Source of the DNA: JBEISR01 sp044371425
Lineage (GTDB): Bacteria; Planctomycetota; Planctomycetia; Pirellulales; Pirellulaceae
Length of the DNA: 64,000 nt
Reading direction: 5' to 3'
Assembly: GCA_044371425.1 (NCBI GenBank)
Contig: JBILTR010000014.1
Coordinates: 73,200-137,199, forward strand
A program made the position numbers and the translations under genes. The first letter of the stretch is position 1. Each line of letters opens with the position of its first letter. This document shows positions 26,608 through 35,357 of this stretch, piece after piece. The notes beneath the pieces were generated by a model that did no database searches, was not told where the DNA came from, and worked only from the letters and a program-made list of their open reading frames with translations.

Positions 26608-27225
26608 TCAGCTTGCGAAGTACGAATGAGCGTCTTTTGCCAAGCGATGGCGTGCTACATGCAATCGCCGCTTGATCGTCCCCAGGGGAATTTGGAGCCG
26701 ATTGGCGATTTCCTGGAGCGACCGATGCTCGAAGTAGAATTCATGAAGCGCCTGTCGATCGACCTGCGATAACGACTGCATCGATCGTGACAACTGCTCC
26801 GACCGCTCGCGATCCCGTACCTGCTCTTCCACGCGATCGATCGCTCCATCGGCGACATCCGTTAGATCCCCCTGCTGCTGCTGATGGCGTCTGGACCTTT
26901 GCAGGTAGGTGATCCCAGCATGAAGTACGATGCGGCGAAGCCATCCTTCAAAGGCATGAAGGTCTTTGAGCGTATGGAGATGGCGAAAGACCTTCAGGAA
27001 GACCTCCTGCGTCAGATCCTGCGCTTCACAGCTCTGATGGACGATGCGCATCGCCTGCATCTGAACCGAGCGGCTGTAGCGACGATAGATCTGCGCGAAC
27101 GCTTCCTGATCTCCCTGCTGCGCTAAGGCTAGCCACTGAAGCGTCTTGTTGCACTCCAGCTGCTCTAGCTGCTCCACCTGCTCGCCTTCCACGCTATTTC
27201 CTGCCGCTAGTTTCTGCCGATCCAT
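26608..27225 (-). CDS. ECF-type RNA polymerase sigma factor
   Basis: 205 residues from ATG 27225, with GGGGAGTGGAG upstream; the longer open frame to 27369 is less likely. Region 2 (about 40-105) contains DQEAFAQIYRRYSRSV, CEAQDLTQEVFLKVFRHL and FEGWLRRIVLHAGITYLQR. After a Gln-rich linker, region 4 (about 145-200) contains LSQVDRQALHEFYFEHRSLQEIA and LGTIKRRLHVARHRLAK. No anti-sigma gene with a recognisable zinc finger follows, so its control is unclear. Planctomycetes carry many ECF sigmas. Confidence 0.92.
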   Translation of the reverse strand: MDRQKLAAGNSVEGEQVEQLEQLECNKTLQWLALAQQGDQEAFAQIYRRYSRSVQMQAMRIVHQSCEAQDLTQEVFLKVFRHLHTLKDLHAFEGWLRRIVLHAGITYLQRSRRHQQQQGDLTDVADGAIDRVEEQVRDRERSEQLSRSMQSLSQVDRQALHEFYFEHRSLQEIANRLQIPLGTIKRRLHVARHRLAKDAHSYFAS

Positions 27226-28358
27226 CGCTCCACTCCCCACGCTCGCTTCGTTGCTTCTTCGCCTCGTCCGCTGATCGATTCCCTGCGATTTCCAACTGCC
27301 CACGTCGAACATCCCCTCGCATCCCACCGCATCTCCGCAAGCGGACAGTCGAGCGGGACGGGATCCCACAAGGGATCCGTCCGCTGCGTTACGCCAGCCC
27401 TACGAGACGAGACGGATGCGTTCAGAAAAAACGTTTGTTCCCCAATCCATCAGCCCAATCCATCAGCCCGTTCGAGCGTGAGTGGACAGAGCTTCCGGCC
27501 AGACGGCTGGGAGCAGTCTGGACGATTGCCTCACTTCCCCGGCAAGATCGCTCCACCTCCGAAATGCCAACCATCCTGCAAGTCCGACCTTGCAAGATTG
27601 GCGATCCAGAGAGGCGACGCAGACCCAACGGCTTCCCATCTGGGAAGCGTTTCGTTCCACGCAAGGGCTTTAGGTGATCTAAGGACTGGAGTGATCCAAA
27701 ACGGCAGGTCAGCCGTGACTCCAAGTCCATCGATCGCCAGATTGAACTCCGCACGGAACCAATCCACGTGGCGAGATACCGACCAGATTCATCGATCCGG
27801 TCAGTCGGGGCGCCTGAGAATGGGATGGTGTACGCATGGCGGACTCCTTCGTCGTTAGCTTTCGCGATCGTTCCAAGCGATCCGCCAAGTTGCCGCATCA
27901 GGCCAATGCGACGTTTGACCGCAAGCGATCAAGCCGCCATCGACCGAACCGGAATACCTGGCCGTCCCTATCGCCAGCAACCTATTGGCATCGTGCCTAC
28001 GGGCAGGCAGCCAGCAATAGGCAGCCACATCCGCAAGCCAAGGGACTCACTTCCGCAGGGCGAATTATGGGAACTCCAGCAGCTCAAAGCAAGCAACAGC
28101 GAAAAAGCCATCGCCCCCGGAAACCACTGGTGCAGCCCGTTGACCGAGGAGACTTCCTGCATCGGTCTCCCTATCCGGCACCCAGGCCGCCCCCCACACC
28201 CAACTCACCCAGCTCGCACAAAACCCTGGCCCCAAACCGCTCCCCACGACAAAATAGGAAGAGCCGCCGAGCAACCGGAAGTTCCGTGCATGGAGATAGA
28301 CACGGACTCTCCGCCAAAGGTTCGCGCGCAAAATCATAAAATTTTTCAGGAGTCCCCC
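27226..28358. other. Long gene-poor stretch upstream of the CMD gene
   Basis: About 1.1 kb without a supportable gene. Open frames exist on both strands, but they lack ribosome-binding sites and any protein-like pattern. A 13-bp tandem duplication (CAATCCATCAGCC) is at about 27442-27467. I could not recognise a structured RNA by eye. Confidence 0.45.
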
Positions 28359-28841
28359 ATGGGATCAGGCGACACCGAGCATCGGCCCGAGGAAAAATCG
28401 GAGCGGACAGTTGGTATTTCGTCCCCGTCGGATCCGGTTCCGGCCAAGCTGCCGGGGTTGTACCGCGAGCTGATGGTGCGGTACCCGGAACTGGCCGCCG
28501 CACACGATCAGATGGGGCAGGCCGCCGAAGCCTGTGGGCCACTGGACGCCAAATCGCTAGCGCTGGTGAAAATCGGCATGGCCGTCGGAGCAGGGCTGGA
28601 GTCGGCGGTGAGAAGCCATGTGCGGCGAGCCGGGGAGATGGGAATCGCTCAGGAGGAAATCACCCAGGCGATTTTCCAGGGCATGACCACCCTTGGATTC
28701 CCCCGGACGATGGCTGCTTGGAGCTGGGCCAAGGTGCAGTGGGAGAGGGATCGGGTGGAGAGGGAATGCATGGAACCCGATGCGGTTGGCCTCTCCAAAG
28801 GAGACAGCGATGCCAGAGGCTCCGGCGAGCCGTCGCGATGA
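28359..28841 (+). CDS. Carboxymuconolactone decarboxylase (CMD/AhpD)-like protein without redox cysteines
   Basis: 160 residues from ATG 28359 with CAGGAG six bases upstream. The CMD all-helical core is seen in LYRELMVRYPELAAAHDQMG, LDAKSLALVKIGMAVGAGLE and SHVRRAGEMGIAQEEITQAI followed by TTLGFPRTMAAWSWA. The usual C-x-x-C pair next to the catalytic His is missing, so it is not an AhpD-type thiol reductase. It may instead bind a small molecule or act through another chemistry. Its stop overlaps the mobA start (ATGA), pointing to a shared role or at least shared expression with molybdenum-cofactor maturation. Confidence 0.8.
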   Translation: MGSGDTEHRPEEKSERTVGISSPSDPVPAKLPGLYRELMVRYPELAAAHDQMGQAAEACGPLDAKSLALVKIGMAVGAGLESAVRSHVRRAGEMGIAQEEITQAIFQGMTTLGFPRTMAAWSWAKVQWERDRVERECMEPDAVGLSKGDSDARGSGEPSR

Positions 28842-29473
28842 AGCTAGACTGCTACATCCTGTCGGGAGGCAGAAGCCGTCGCTTCGGGTCGGATAAAGGA
28901 AGGATGCCGATCGACGGCGTTCCGAACCTCTTGCGACTCCACCAGGCGCTGGCTCCTTGCTTTCAATCCGTCTGGGTCGTCAGCAGGTCGCCAGACGACT
29001 ATGCCGATCTGGAACTCCCCGTCATCTCCGACCAAATCCCGGATCAAGGTCCACTGCAGGGACTCCACACCGCGCTGAATCACCAACGTTCACTCTACCA
29101 TCCCCGATTCGGTCGGCAGCTAGGCCCCTCGCGCTGGATTGTCGTCGGTACCTGCGACGCGCTGACCTGCGACCCAGCGTGGTGGTTTGCTTCCGTTCCT
29201 CCACCTCTCGCCGATATCCACCCCCAGGCTCAGGCGGTCACCTGGCAGGCCGATTCTTTTCAGCCCTTTCCAGGGATGTTCTCCACTTTCCTTTTGGGGA
29301 CGATGGAATCGATGCTGGCTGCGGGCGATCGGTCGATGCAGTCGCTGAAAAGAACGCTTGGCCACCATTGGATCACCCTACCATCGCCGGACAAATCTCC
29401 CTTCGAACAGGTCAACACCCCGGAGGAACTGGAGGCATGGAGAGCGAGAAACTGTCTCGAACGAAATCGCTAG
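28838..29473 (+). CDS. mobA: Molybdenum cofactor guanylyltransferase
   Basis: 211 residues. Transfers GMP from GTP to molybdopterin to make the guanine dinucleotide cofactor. The nucleotide-binding loop LSGGRSRRFGSDKGRMPIDG is diagnostic, followed by VWVVSRS, ISDQIPDQGPLQGLHTAL and the GTCDALTC motif in place of the usual C/A-C-D-x-P. The C-terminal SPFEQVNTPEELEAW is typical. ATG 28838 overlaps the upstream CMD gene by 4 bp. Confidence 0.9.
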   Translation: MKLDCYILSGGRSRRFGSDKGRMPIDGVPNLLRLHQALAPCFQSVWVVSRSPDDYADLELPVISDQIPDQGPLQGLHTALNHQRSLYHPRFGRQLGPSRWIVVGTCDALTCDPAWWFASVPPPLADIHPQAQAVTWQADSFQPFPGMFSTFLLGTMESMLAAGDRSMQSLKRTLGHHWITLPSPDKSPFEQVNTPEELEAWRARNCLERNR

Positions 29474-29567
29474 CCACCTATCGCGACATTCCGCAGAATC
29501 GTCGGCATCCTGCCCCAAGACCCATACGAACATCGCGGCTTGGTGCACCATCTAGTAGTCGATTTTT

Positions 29568-29719
29568 ACCCTCCCTCAGGGAGGGTCGCTGAGGAGGAAC
29601 GACGAAGCGGGGAGGGCTGCCTCATCAGCCCGTTGGGTCAAAAAAAGCTCAACGTTGGAATCCGATGCGGGGAAAGACCCTCCCCGCTCGTTCCTCGCGA
29701 CCCTCCCAAGGGGAGGGTG
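29568..29719. repeat. Imperfect inverted-repeat element (~150 bp)
   Basis: The left arm (29568-29617) and the reverse complement of the right arm (29676-29719) match over most of their length. Both contain a GGGAGGGTCGC-type block, a GAGGAACGA-type block and GCGGGGAGGG. Each arm also holds its own short hairpin (ACCCTCCCTCAGGGAGGGT on the left; CCCTCCC-AA-GGGGAGGG on the right). The centre is about 58 bp with a run of A. The stretch 29474-30045 holds no gene. It resembles a non-coding dispersed hairpin or MITE-like element. Confidence 0.8.
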
Positions 29720-30045
29720 AGACCTCTTTGAGACTCTGCTTCAAGGGGAATGAGATCGATACCTAGGCTTGCATCCCTAGCCGTTGCCCATGGCACTTCA
29801 TTCCTCCCAATGTGCTCGGCAGGTCCGATACGGATGAAGAATCGAACCGCTTCCCCATAGCATGGCCACTGGCGGAGGAAGGATAAAGAGCTCGTAGAGA
29901 GGTGTAAAAAGCCGGAGGCCGGTCGATTCGGTTTTGTGGTTGGAGCAATTCTCCTACCCCCTCGATCCGCGCTATGCTAAAAATGGCTGGATCGGAGATA
30001 TCTGGGAATCGGTAGCCTATCTGTTATCCGACTGGAAGTCAGACC

Positions 30046-30540
30046 GTGAAAGCCCTTCGACGAATTCGATTCTCTCTCCGCGGATTGATGGCTTCAATCG
30101 CCGCCGTTGCTGTGGGTCTCTGGTTCGTCGTTTCGTGGTCTACGTACGGGGCATTGATTGGCCCGGCATCCTTCTTGGTTGCGATTCTTTTGACCGTTGT
30201 TTCCAGCTTCATTCGAAAAACACTTGCCGGAAAAATTGGGCTTCGTTTGGGGCTGGGCCTGTCATTCTTAACACTCACCCTCTATCTCACGTTTGGCCCA
30301 GCGTGCTGGGCCATGGCGCGTTTCAATACTCCAGATTCGCAGTATCCATCGGTCACTCGACTTTTCTTCTACGTCTACCAACCGGTTGCCACCAACGCCA
30401 TTTTTGCTCCCGAGCCGATTCGATCTGCTTCCATGTCGTACATGTCGTTCTGGATGCCACAGAACGTTCAGTTTCACGACTGGGGGCTTGGGATCGGTTG
30501 GTCGGTCCCGGGTTGGACCTACACCATCGTTCATTACTGA
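30046..30540 (+). CDS. Small membrane protein with planctomycete FSLR N-terminal motif
   Basis: 164 residues. It begins MKALRRIRFSLRGLMASIAA, the basic Arg-x-Arg-Phe-Ser-Leu-Arg-x-Leu motif leading into the first helix, which recurs in many planctomycete membrane proteins. Helices lie at about 12-30, 35-56 and 67-90. The C-terminal half (about 90-164) is aromatic-rich and likely outside the cytoplasm (SVTRLFFYVYQPVATNAIF, SYMSFWMPQNVQFHDWGLG). The function is unknown. The start is GTG 30046. Confidence 0.7.
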   Translation: MKALRRIRFSLRGLMASIAAVAVGLWFVVSWSTYGALIGPASFLVAILLTVVSSFIRKTLAGKIGLRLGLGLSFLTLTLYLTFGPACWAMARFNTPDSQYPSVTRLFFYVYQPVATNAIFAPEPIRSASMSYMSFWMPQNVQFHDWGLGIGWSVPGWTYTIVHY

Positions 30541-30690
30541 TTGTCGAACAACAAGGCAGTCCAGTGGAGGCGGCCGCCATCTTTTGGCTGGCCGAGCAGC
30601 TGTTCGCTACAATGCGGTCTGGTTCATCGGGGTGTGTTGCCCCTTCGCCAGGACCGGCCCGATGACGGCAAGCTTTATCCCAACCTACCA

Positions 30691-31179
30691 ATGACACAAG
30701 TCGAATGGCTCGTTCACTACATCGCAAAGGCATTTGCCGATGTGTCATTGGATGGTGGTATCGACATTCATGCTGCCCAATCGATGGACGACTATGGCAA
30801 CCCCGAAGAAGATCGGCTTTCTCGAACCGCCGAACGCAAGGATTGGCGACGCGTGCCTATCGCGATACTTCAGCCAAGATTCTGGGCGATCACCTTTCTT
30901 GATGCAAAAGGCTTTCGTTTCTACGCTCCCGCCATCATGACGGAGCTATTAAAGCATGGAGACGCCACCAACAACTTGTCGGCTTGGTTTCTTCATGGAC
31001 TGGAGTTAACGCCCTCGGGCATCATGAAAGATGCTCCTTTCGACGAGCTGTTCAATTCGGCTCAGCGGGCGGCTATCATTCGATACCTGAAGCACGTTGT
31101 TCATAATGTCCCGTCGCTGGACAACGGTGACGCTGAAAAACGACTCCGCGACATTCAGACTCGTACCGGTACGGGATAA
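30691..31179 (+). CDS. DUF6714-like hypothetical protein
   Basis: 162 residues from ATG 30691 (MTQVEWLVHYIAKAFADVSL). The sequence has the order IAKAFADV, a short acidic turn, then DWRRVPIAILQPRFWAITFL, DAKGFRFYAPAIMTELLKHG and FNSAQRAAIIRYLKHV. This matches small proteins grouped as DUF6714 (the assignment is from pattern memory). It is soluble, with no catalytic motif visible. It belongs to a run of small unknown genes on the plus strand. Confidence 0.6.
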   Translation: MTQVEWLVHYIAKAFADVSLDGGIDIHAAQSMDDYGNPEEDRLSRTAERKDWRRVPIAILQPRFWAITFLDAKGFRFYAPAIMTELLKHGDATNNLSAWFLHGLELTPSGIMKDAPFDELFNSAQRAAIIRYLKHVVHNVPSLDNGDAEKRLRDIQTRTGTG

Positions 31180-31252
31180 CAGAGGTTTGCAGTCGCAGCC
31201 CTGGATTCGACATCTTTGACTTGCGGTGAGTCCATTGCTCAGGCCCGCTGAA

Positions 31253-31388
31253 CCTAGACTTTCTGTCACCAAATTCAGTGCGAAAAAGGTACCTGACACC
31301 TTTTCTATCCCCTAGACTTTCTGTCACCAAATTCAGTGCGAAAAAGGTACCTGACACCTTTTCTATCCCTATCCCACCTTTTCTATCC
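31253..31388. repeat. 58-bp tandem duplication carrying AAAAAGGTACCTGACACC
   Basis: Two head-to-tail copies of a 58-bp unit (31253-31310 and 31311-31368), followed by a third partial copy of its end (CACCTTTTCTATCC). The core 18-mer differs at only three positions from the 151-bp array core near 12.8-13.4 kb. It is intergenic, ending about 10 bp before the next gene. Confidence 0.92.
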
Positions 31389-31398
31389 GGAATGATTC

Positions 31399-32028
31399 AT
31401 GCGCGCCCAGGTGAGACGCATAGCCGATTTGCGTGAGCAAGCGCATCGGCACTTGGAAAGAAATGTGTCGCTGCTTTCGGACGAAATTGCGCAGTTGCTG
31501 CTGAGTTCACCCCCAGTGCAATGCGGGGAACCCCAACTTATCGCGATGGACGCCGCTGAGATCAATCGAGACGTCGACTTCCAATTGAGCCCGTATTACT
31601 CAGGCACGGATTTCCATTCCGCCATCGCGGCGGATCCAATTGCCGAAGGTGGACACTGCAACGACTTGCTTGCAAGGCAGGTGCGCCGCTGCGTCTTTCC
31701 GGGTGTCGATGTAGTCTTCCCGCACGCGCTGGCGTCGCGAACGGACCCATTTCTAGCCAATGTGGCTGAAGAGTGGGTATCGTACAATGACAGCGTATTT
31801 TTCGTCTGCCGATTTGAACCGATTGAATTGGCTTGGCTAGAATCGTTCGATGGTGCTCGCCGGCAGGCATCAACCGCAGGGGCATTTGACGTTGGTGTCT
31901 GCTCGACACGTTGTCCAAGACGCTCTTCTCAATGGACCAAAGAAACTGTATGCAACATGACGGCGGCCGCGGTTTGTGTCTTCGCAACAGCACTGGATGG
32001 AGAAGGCTACCTCGTGTGGAAGGTCTAG
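31399..32028 (+). CDS. Hypothetical protein
   Basis: 209 residues, not recognised. The first 50 residues are helical and charged (RRIADLREQAHRHLERNVSL); the middle part is mixed alpha/beta with FHSAIAADPIAEGGHCNDLL and EEWVSYNDSVFFVCRFEPIE. The last 50 residues look less protein-like, so the reading frame may have decayed there. It begins 10 bp after the repeat duplication. There is no signal peptide. Confidence 0.45.
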   Translation: MRAQVRRIADLREQAHRHLERNVSLLSDEIAQLLLSSPPVQCGEPQLIAMDAAEINRDVDFQLSPYYSGTDFHSAIAADPIAEGGHCNDLLARQVRRCVFPGVDVVFPHALASRTDPFLANVAEEWVSYNDSVFFVCRFEPIELAWLESFDGARRQASTAGAFDVGVCSTRCPRRSSQWTKETVCNMTAAAVCVFATALDGEGYLVWKV

Positions 32029-32150
32029 AGCCCCAACTTGGGGTTCGACTCGAATCGCGATCTGGTCTGGGAAAATCGTCGTACTGACTTGTCGCGGCCT
32101 AGTCACCGCCGGTCGTTCTTCGGATGAAGGCAAATCCCCTTAGGGAACGA

Positions 32151-32474
32151 ATGATGAATGCAGATAAGTTTGCCCGGCAGTGTCGCATGGAGAAGGACGC
32201 CCTGCTTGCTTCTTACTTCGCCCCAGGTGCTGACACCCGAGTCAGTATGGAAATTCGCGACATGCAGCTTGACGAACCCAAACTTGCGGCCCTTCGCGAG
32301 ATCTTGGATGGCGCGCTGACAGATGCGTTTTACACCATACTACTCGGACTTGATGGTGCGGCGTCGATCGGCGGAACCCAGCAGAGCTTTGACCTCCGCG
32401 ATGAATCCGGCGCCAGAATTACTGGCGACGGTGAATTGGAAGCAGCGGCGTTTGCGCACTTTCATGAGCCGTGA
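32151..32474 (+). CDS. Small hypothetical protein
   Basis: About 107 residues from ATG 32151 or 32154; an upstream ATG at 32124 is possible. It reads MMNADKFARQCRMEKDALLA, then LDEPKLAALREILDGALTDA, FYTILLGLDGAASIGGTQQS and FDLRDESGARITGDGELEAA. The regular alternation and Gly-rich turn suggest a real folded protein. I recall similar small proteins in several bacteria without a function, some located with polymorphic-toxin immunity genes, but no toxin is seen here. Confidence 0.55.
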   Translation: MMNADKFARQCRMEKDALLASYFAPGADTRVSMEIRDMQLDEPKLAALREILDGALTDAFYTILLGLDGAASIGGTQQSFDLRDESGARITGDGELEAAAFAHFHEP

Positions 32475-32642
32475 CCATACGGTTAATCGTGCAACGGGTT
32501 TCCAACACGCGACACCCAGCTGAAAACCGAGAATACGACGAACCAAGCGATGCAACCAAGTCGCGGAGTCAGGCCGTTCGACAATTGAGAAACTATCGCC
32601 GTGATTAGGTCCCAACGGTTGTTCCGCCCAAGAAAGTTCGAA

Positions 32643-32903
32643 ATGTCTTGGTTCGGTCGCAAAGGTCATTTCACGACCGTTGATGAAGCCACTGGTGTCC
32701 TATTCGCGTCGTCCATGATGCAGCCAAGTGCCCTTCCTGACTTGTTCAGAAGCAACGCGAAACGGCATCTCGGTGACGCTGTTTGGTCGATCCTACACGC
32801 AGAGCCAGTGACGAAGGCAGCATCCTTTGTGCCGATCGGAAGTGAGGCAACTTCCTTCGCTGCTAGTCTAGTGTCTCTACAGTCGGGTTGGGTCGGATGG
32901 TAG
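32643..32903 (+). CDS. Possible small hypothetical protein
   Basis: 86 residues from ATG 32643 (MSWFGRKGHFTTVDEATGVL). It is not recognised. It has no clear ribosome-binding site, and an overlapping frame on the other strand is equally long, so it may be spurious. It is listed because it continues the run of small plus-strand genes. Confidence 0.25.
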   Translation: MSWFGRKGHFTTVDEATGVLFASSMMQPSALPDLFRSNAKRHLGDAVWSILHAEPVTKAASFVPIGSEATSFAASLVSLQSGWVGW

Positions 32904-33175
32904 CCTCCTTGGGGTGCAGTCGATAGCTCCATCCAGCCAAAAACCCCAGTTGCCTTGAGGACGCAGTCATCCATAAGGTCTGGTTGCAAAAAGCTCACGA
33001 GACCTGAGCGACTCATGGTTCATTTTTTCGCTTCGCAGGCCATTCATCGCGACCATGCTCCACTTCGGCAAGCCCTCAGGCAAGCTTTGTGCCGCTTGCC
33101 CTACCGTTGGCTTTGCCTCGACTTTCTGACTTTTTCCTAGCGATCCAGCGGCTCATGGAACCCTTCCAAAGACCG

Positions 33176-33799
33176 CTAGATCGTCGAGGGCAAGAAGGCC
33201 TTCCAGCTGGCGTACTTCGGATCATCCGAAACGGTCAGCATCCCGACCTGGGTTCGAGGCCGATGGGGCTGATTGAGCAGCTTCATGTTGGCCTGCTGCG
33301 GTGTGCGGCCACCCTTTTTAGAATTGCAGGCAGTGCAACTGCAGACCACATTCTCCCAAGATGTCCTCCCTCCCTGAGACCTTGGAATCACATGATCCAG
33401 ACTCAGTTGGCTCATCGGTCGCGCCTGACCGCAATACTGGCACTGATGGCCATCGCGCGCAAAGAGGTTCTTGCGGTTGAACCGCACAGCCGATTTGGGC
33501 AATCGATCGTAAAGCACCAGGCGAACGATCCTTGGTACTTGAATCTCCTGACGGGGGGTCCTGAGATAGTCTTCCCCTGGCTGCTTTTCGGGAGCATGCA
33601 GCAACGACAGCTCACACCAGCTTTCAAAATCAAAGTTGGCGTACTGGCCATCCTCGATGACGATCACCTCGGCGCAGTTGCGATAAAGCAACGTCATCGC
33701 CCGACGCACGTCGACCACTCGGATCGGCATGTAGAAACGATTCAGCACCAGGACGTTAGCGTCCAGCTGCCCCTGATCCCCTTGCCCTTGATCCCCCAT
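33176..33799 (-). CDS. HNH endonuclease
   Basis: 207 residues from ATG 33799 with AGGAA upstream. The N-terminal domain (VLVLNRFYMPIRVVDVRRAM, LLYRNCAEVIVI) is typical of the HNH proteins found widely in bacteria. The nuclease core has NLFARDGHQCQYCGQ (zinc Cys pair), LSLDHVIPRSQGGRTSWENV (catalytic DH and N) and CSCTACNSKKGGRTP (second Cys pair). It cuts or nicks DNA by a metal-dependent mechanism. The biological role of this subgroup, which is not tied to restriction or phage packaging, is not clear. Confidence 0.9.
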   Translation of the reverse strand: MGDQGQGDQGQLDANVLVLNRFYMPIRVVDVRRAMTLLYRNCAEVIVIEDGQYANFDFESWCELSLLHAPEKQPGEDYLRTPRQEIQVPRIVRLVLYDRLPKSAVRFNRKNLFARDGHQCQYCGQARPMSQLSLDHVIPRSQGGRTSWENVVCSCTACNSKKGGRTPQQANMKLLNQPHRPRTQVGMLTVSDDPKYASWKAFLPSTI

Positions 33800-34125
33800 C
33801 GCTCATCATTCCTTTACGAGAGCTAGCAGAAGGCGTTTCCGAGGCAAATCGGGGGGCCGCGGCGCGAGGTCCGTTTGGACTCCCTGCGTCCATCGCTGCC
33901 CCACGGCAACCTCTACCCCAACCCCTTCGGAACCCAATCGGCCACGGTGGGTCATCCAACCACGACAGACGTGGAACGGACCGCCACTCATTTTAGCGGA
34001 GTCGACTTCGGACGAGCAAACAGGATCTCGCGCGAATTCCTTTCTTCATTTTCAGCCGTCGAATCGCACGGACAACGCTCGAGGGATCGGCGCCGGCGTA
34101 GCCAAAAATCGGTGCGGGCCGGACT
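33800..34125. other. Intergenic region
   Basis: About 325 bases between two minus-strand genes. No gene, repeat or clear terminator seen. Confidence 0.4.
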
Positions 34126-34815
34126 TCAGGCGCTGCGAATCCTATCCCGCTTGGCCGGAATCGACCGCCGATGCCGCGCAGCAACACCGATCGCCCGCTC
34201 CACCGCCCGCAGTTTTCGGTAGACCCCAGGTCGGCTGGCGAAGCGATCAAGCGAATTTCGGTATTTCAGGAAAAACATGAAGGTTTCGGCAAAATCCTCG
34301 CAAGCGCAGGTCGCTGCGTAATCGGTGATGAAATGATCCCGAAACCACCGCGATCGCACCCGCTCCATCGACTGTTCCGATCGGCATCGGCCCGTTTCGA
34401 TCCGATACCTTCGACTCTCGGAAAGCCGTTTTTTCCAACGCTGGTAGGGCCGCGCCTGGCAATTGCCATACGACGCGTCAAACACCGGTTCGAACCATCC
34501 CTGTCGGAAAAAGTGGCTATCCAGGTAGTGCCACGCATGAGCGAATTCATGCCGGATGATGTCGGTCAGGGTGCATCCGGGTGTTCGGGCCTTGGAGGGA
34601 AGATCACGGGGCAGGTAGATCACGCCGGGACGGTATCCCTGGTGGCGGAATGGCCCCGTCTTCTCAAACACATACCCCGACTCCCCGGTGCTCCTCTGAC
34701 CATCCACCCACAATTCGACATGGTCCAGATACCAACCATCCAGCAACAAACCCAAGTCAGCCAACTCTTTGCGCACGCGATGGTACGCCTGATTCACTTC
34801 CCGCATGGCTCGCAT
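34126..34815 (-). CDS. Zincin-like putative metallopeptidase
   Basis: About 229 residues from ATG 34815 (AGGGG upstream) or ATG 34806. The active-site helix is DIIRHEFAHAWHYLDSHFF, a His-Glu-x-x-His motif, and a downstream acidic helix CACEDFAETFMFFLKYRNSL could supply the third zinc ligand. The N-terminal third (VNQAYHRVRKELADLGLLLD) is helical. No signal peptide, so it may be cytoplasmic or the start lies further upstream: the frame stays open to 35286 and includes a CQC pair. Substrate unknown. Confidence 0.68.
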   Translation of the reverse strand: MRAMREVNQAYHRVRKELADLGLLLDGWYLDHVELWVDGQRSTGESGYVFEKTGPFRHQGYRPGVIYLPRDLPSKARTPGCTLTDIIRHEFAHAWHYLDSHFFRQGWFEPVFDASYGNCQARPYQRWKKRLSESRRYRIETGRCRSEQSMERVRSRWFRDHFITDYAATCACEDFAETFMFFLKYRNSLDRFASRPGVYRKLRAVERAIGVAARHRRSIPAKRDRIRSA

Positions 34816-35357
34816 CGGCCCCTGACCGCTCTTTCGGCACTGACAACGTCTTTCCCAAAGCGCCGATCCTTCAGCCCCCAATGCACCTTCCCAAGCGCCG
34901 TCTCCCAGTCTGGTTCCCCAAGCCCCTTCGTTCAAATGAAGCGGCGCAATTTTCGAGAACCACCCGAAAGAGCGACCTAAAAGCCTTGGTATTTTGCGGT
35001 ACCACCCCGAAATACACCCCCCTTTTGAACCTCCCGATTCGGATGCTAATCGCAGGACACCTGGAGTTCCCGGCGCGGCGGAGACGTCTCTAGGCAGCCC
35101 TCCATGGCGAACGGTTGGGCTCGATTTCGATACCCAGCTCCCGAGGATCCGGCTCCCCATCGCCAGCGCCAGAAGATGGCGGCGCGGGTTTTGTCCAGCA
35201 CTCCGAAGAGCGTCTGGGGACTGCGGACGGGGACTGCGGACGGGTTGCGATGAGGGCTTACCATCCACCCTACGGGCAAGCGGCAATCGGCGGCTGCAAC
35301 ATTCCGATTGGAAATGGCTTAAAGATACCTTGGGGAGAGTCGAGCGATAGCGGTGCG
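34816..35357. other. Region upstream of the metallopeptidase
   Basis: About 540 bases. The minus-strand frame of the metallopeptidase stays open through most of it, but codon use and composition look non-coding beyond about 35020. No other gene seen. Confidence 0.35.

Noticed and set aside
27422..27898. Minus-strand frame of 158 codons
   Set aside because: Ser/Arg-rich composition, no ribosome-binding site and no recognised pattern; treated as non-coding.
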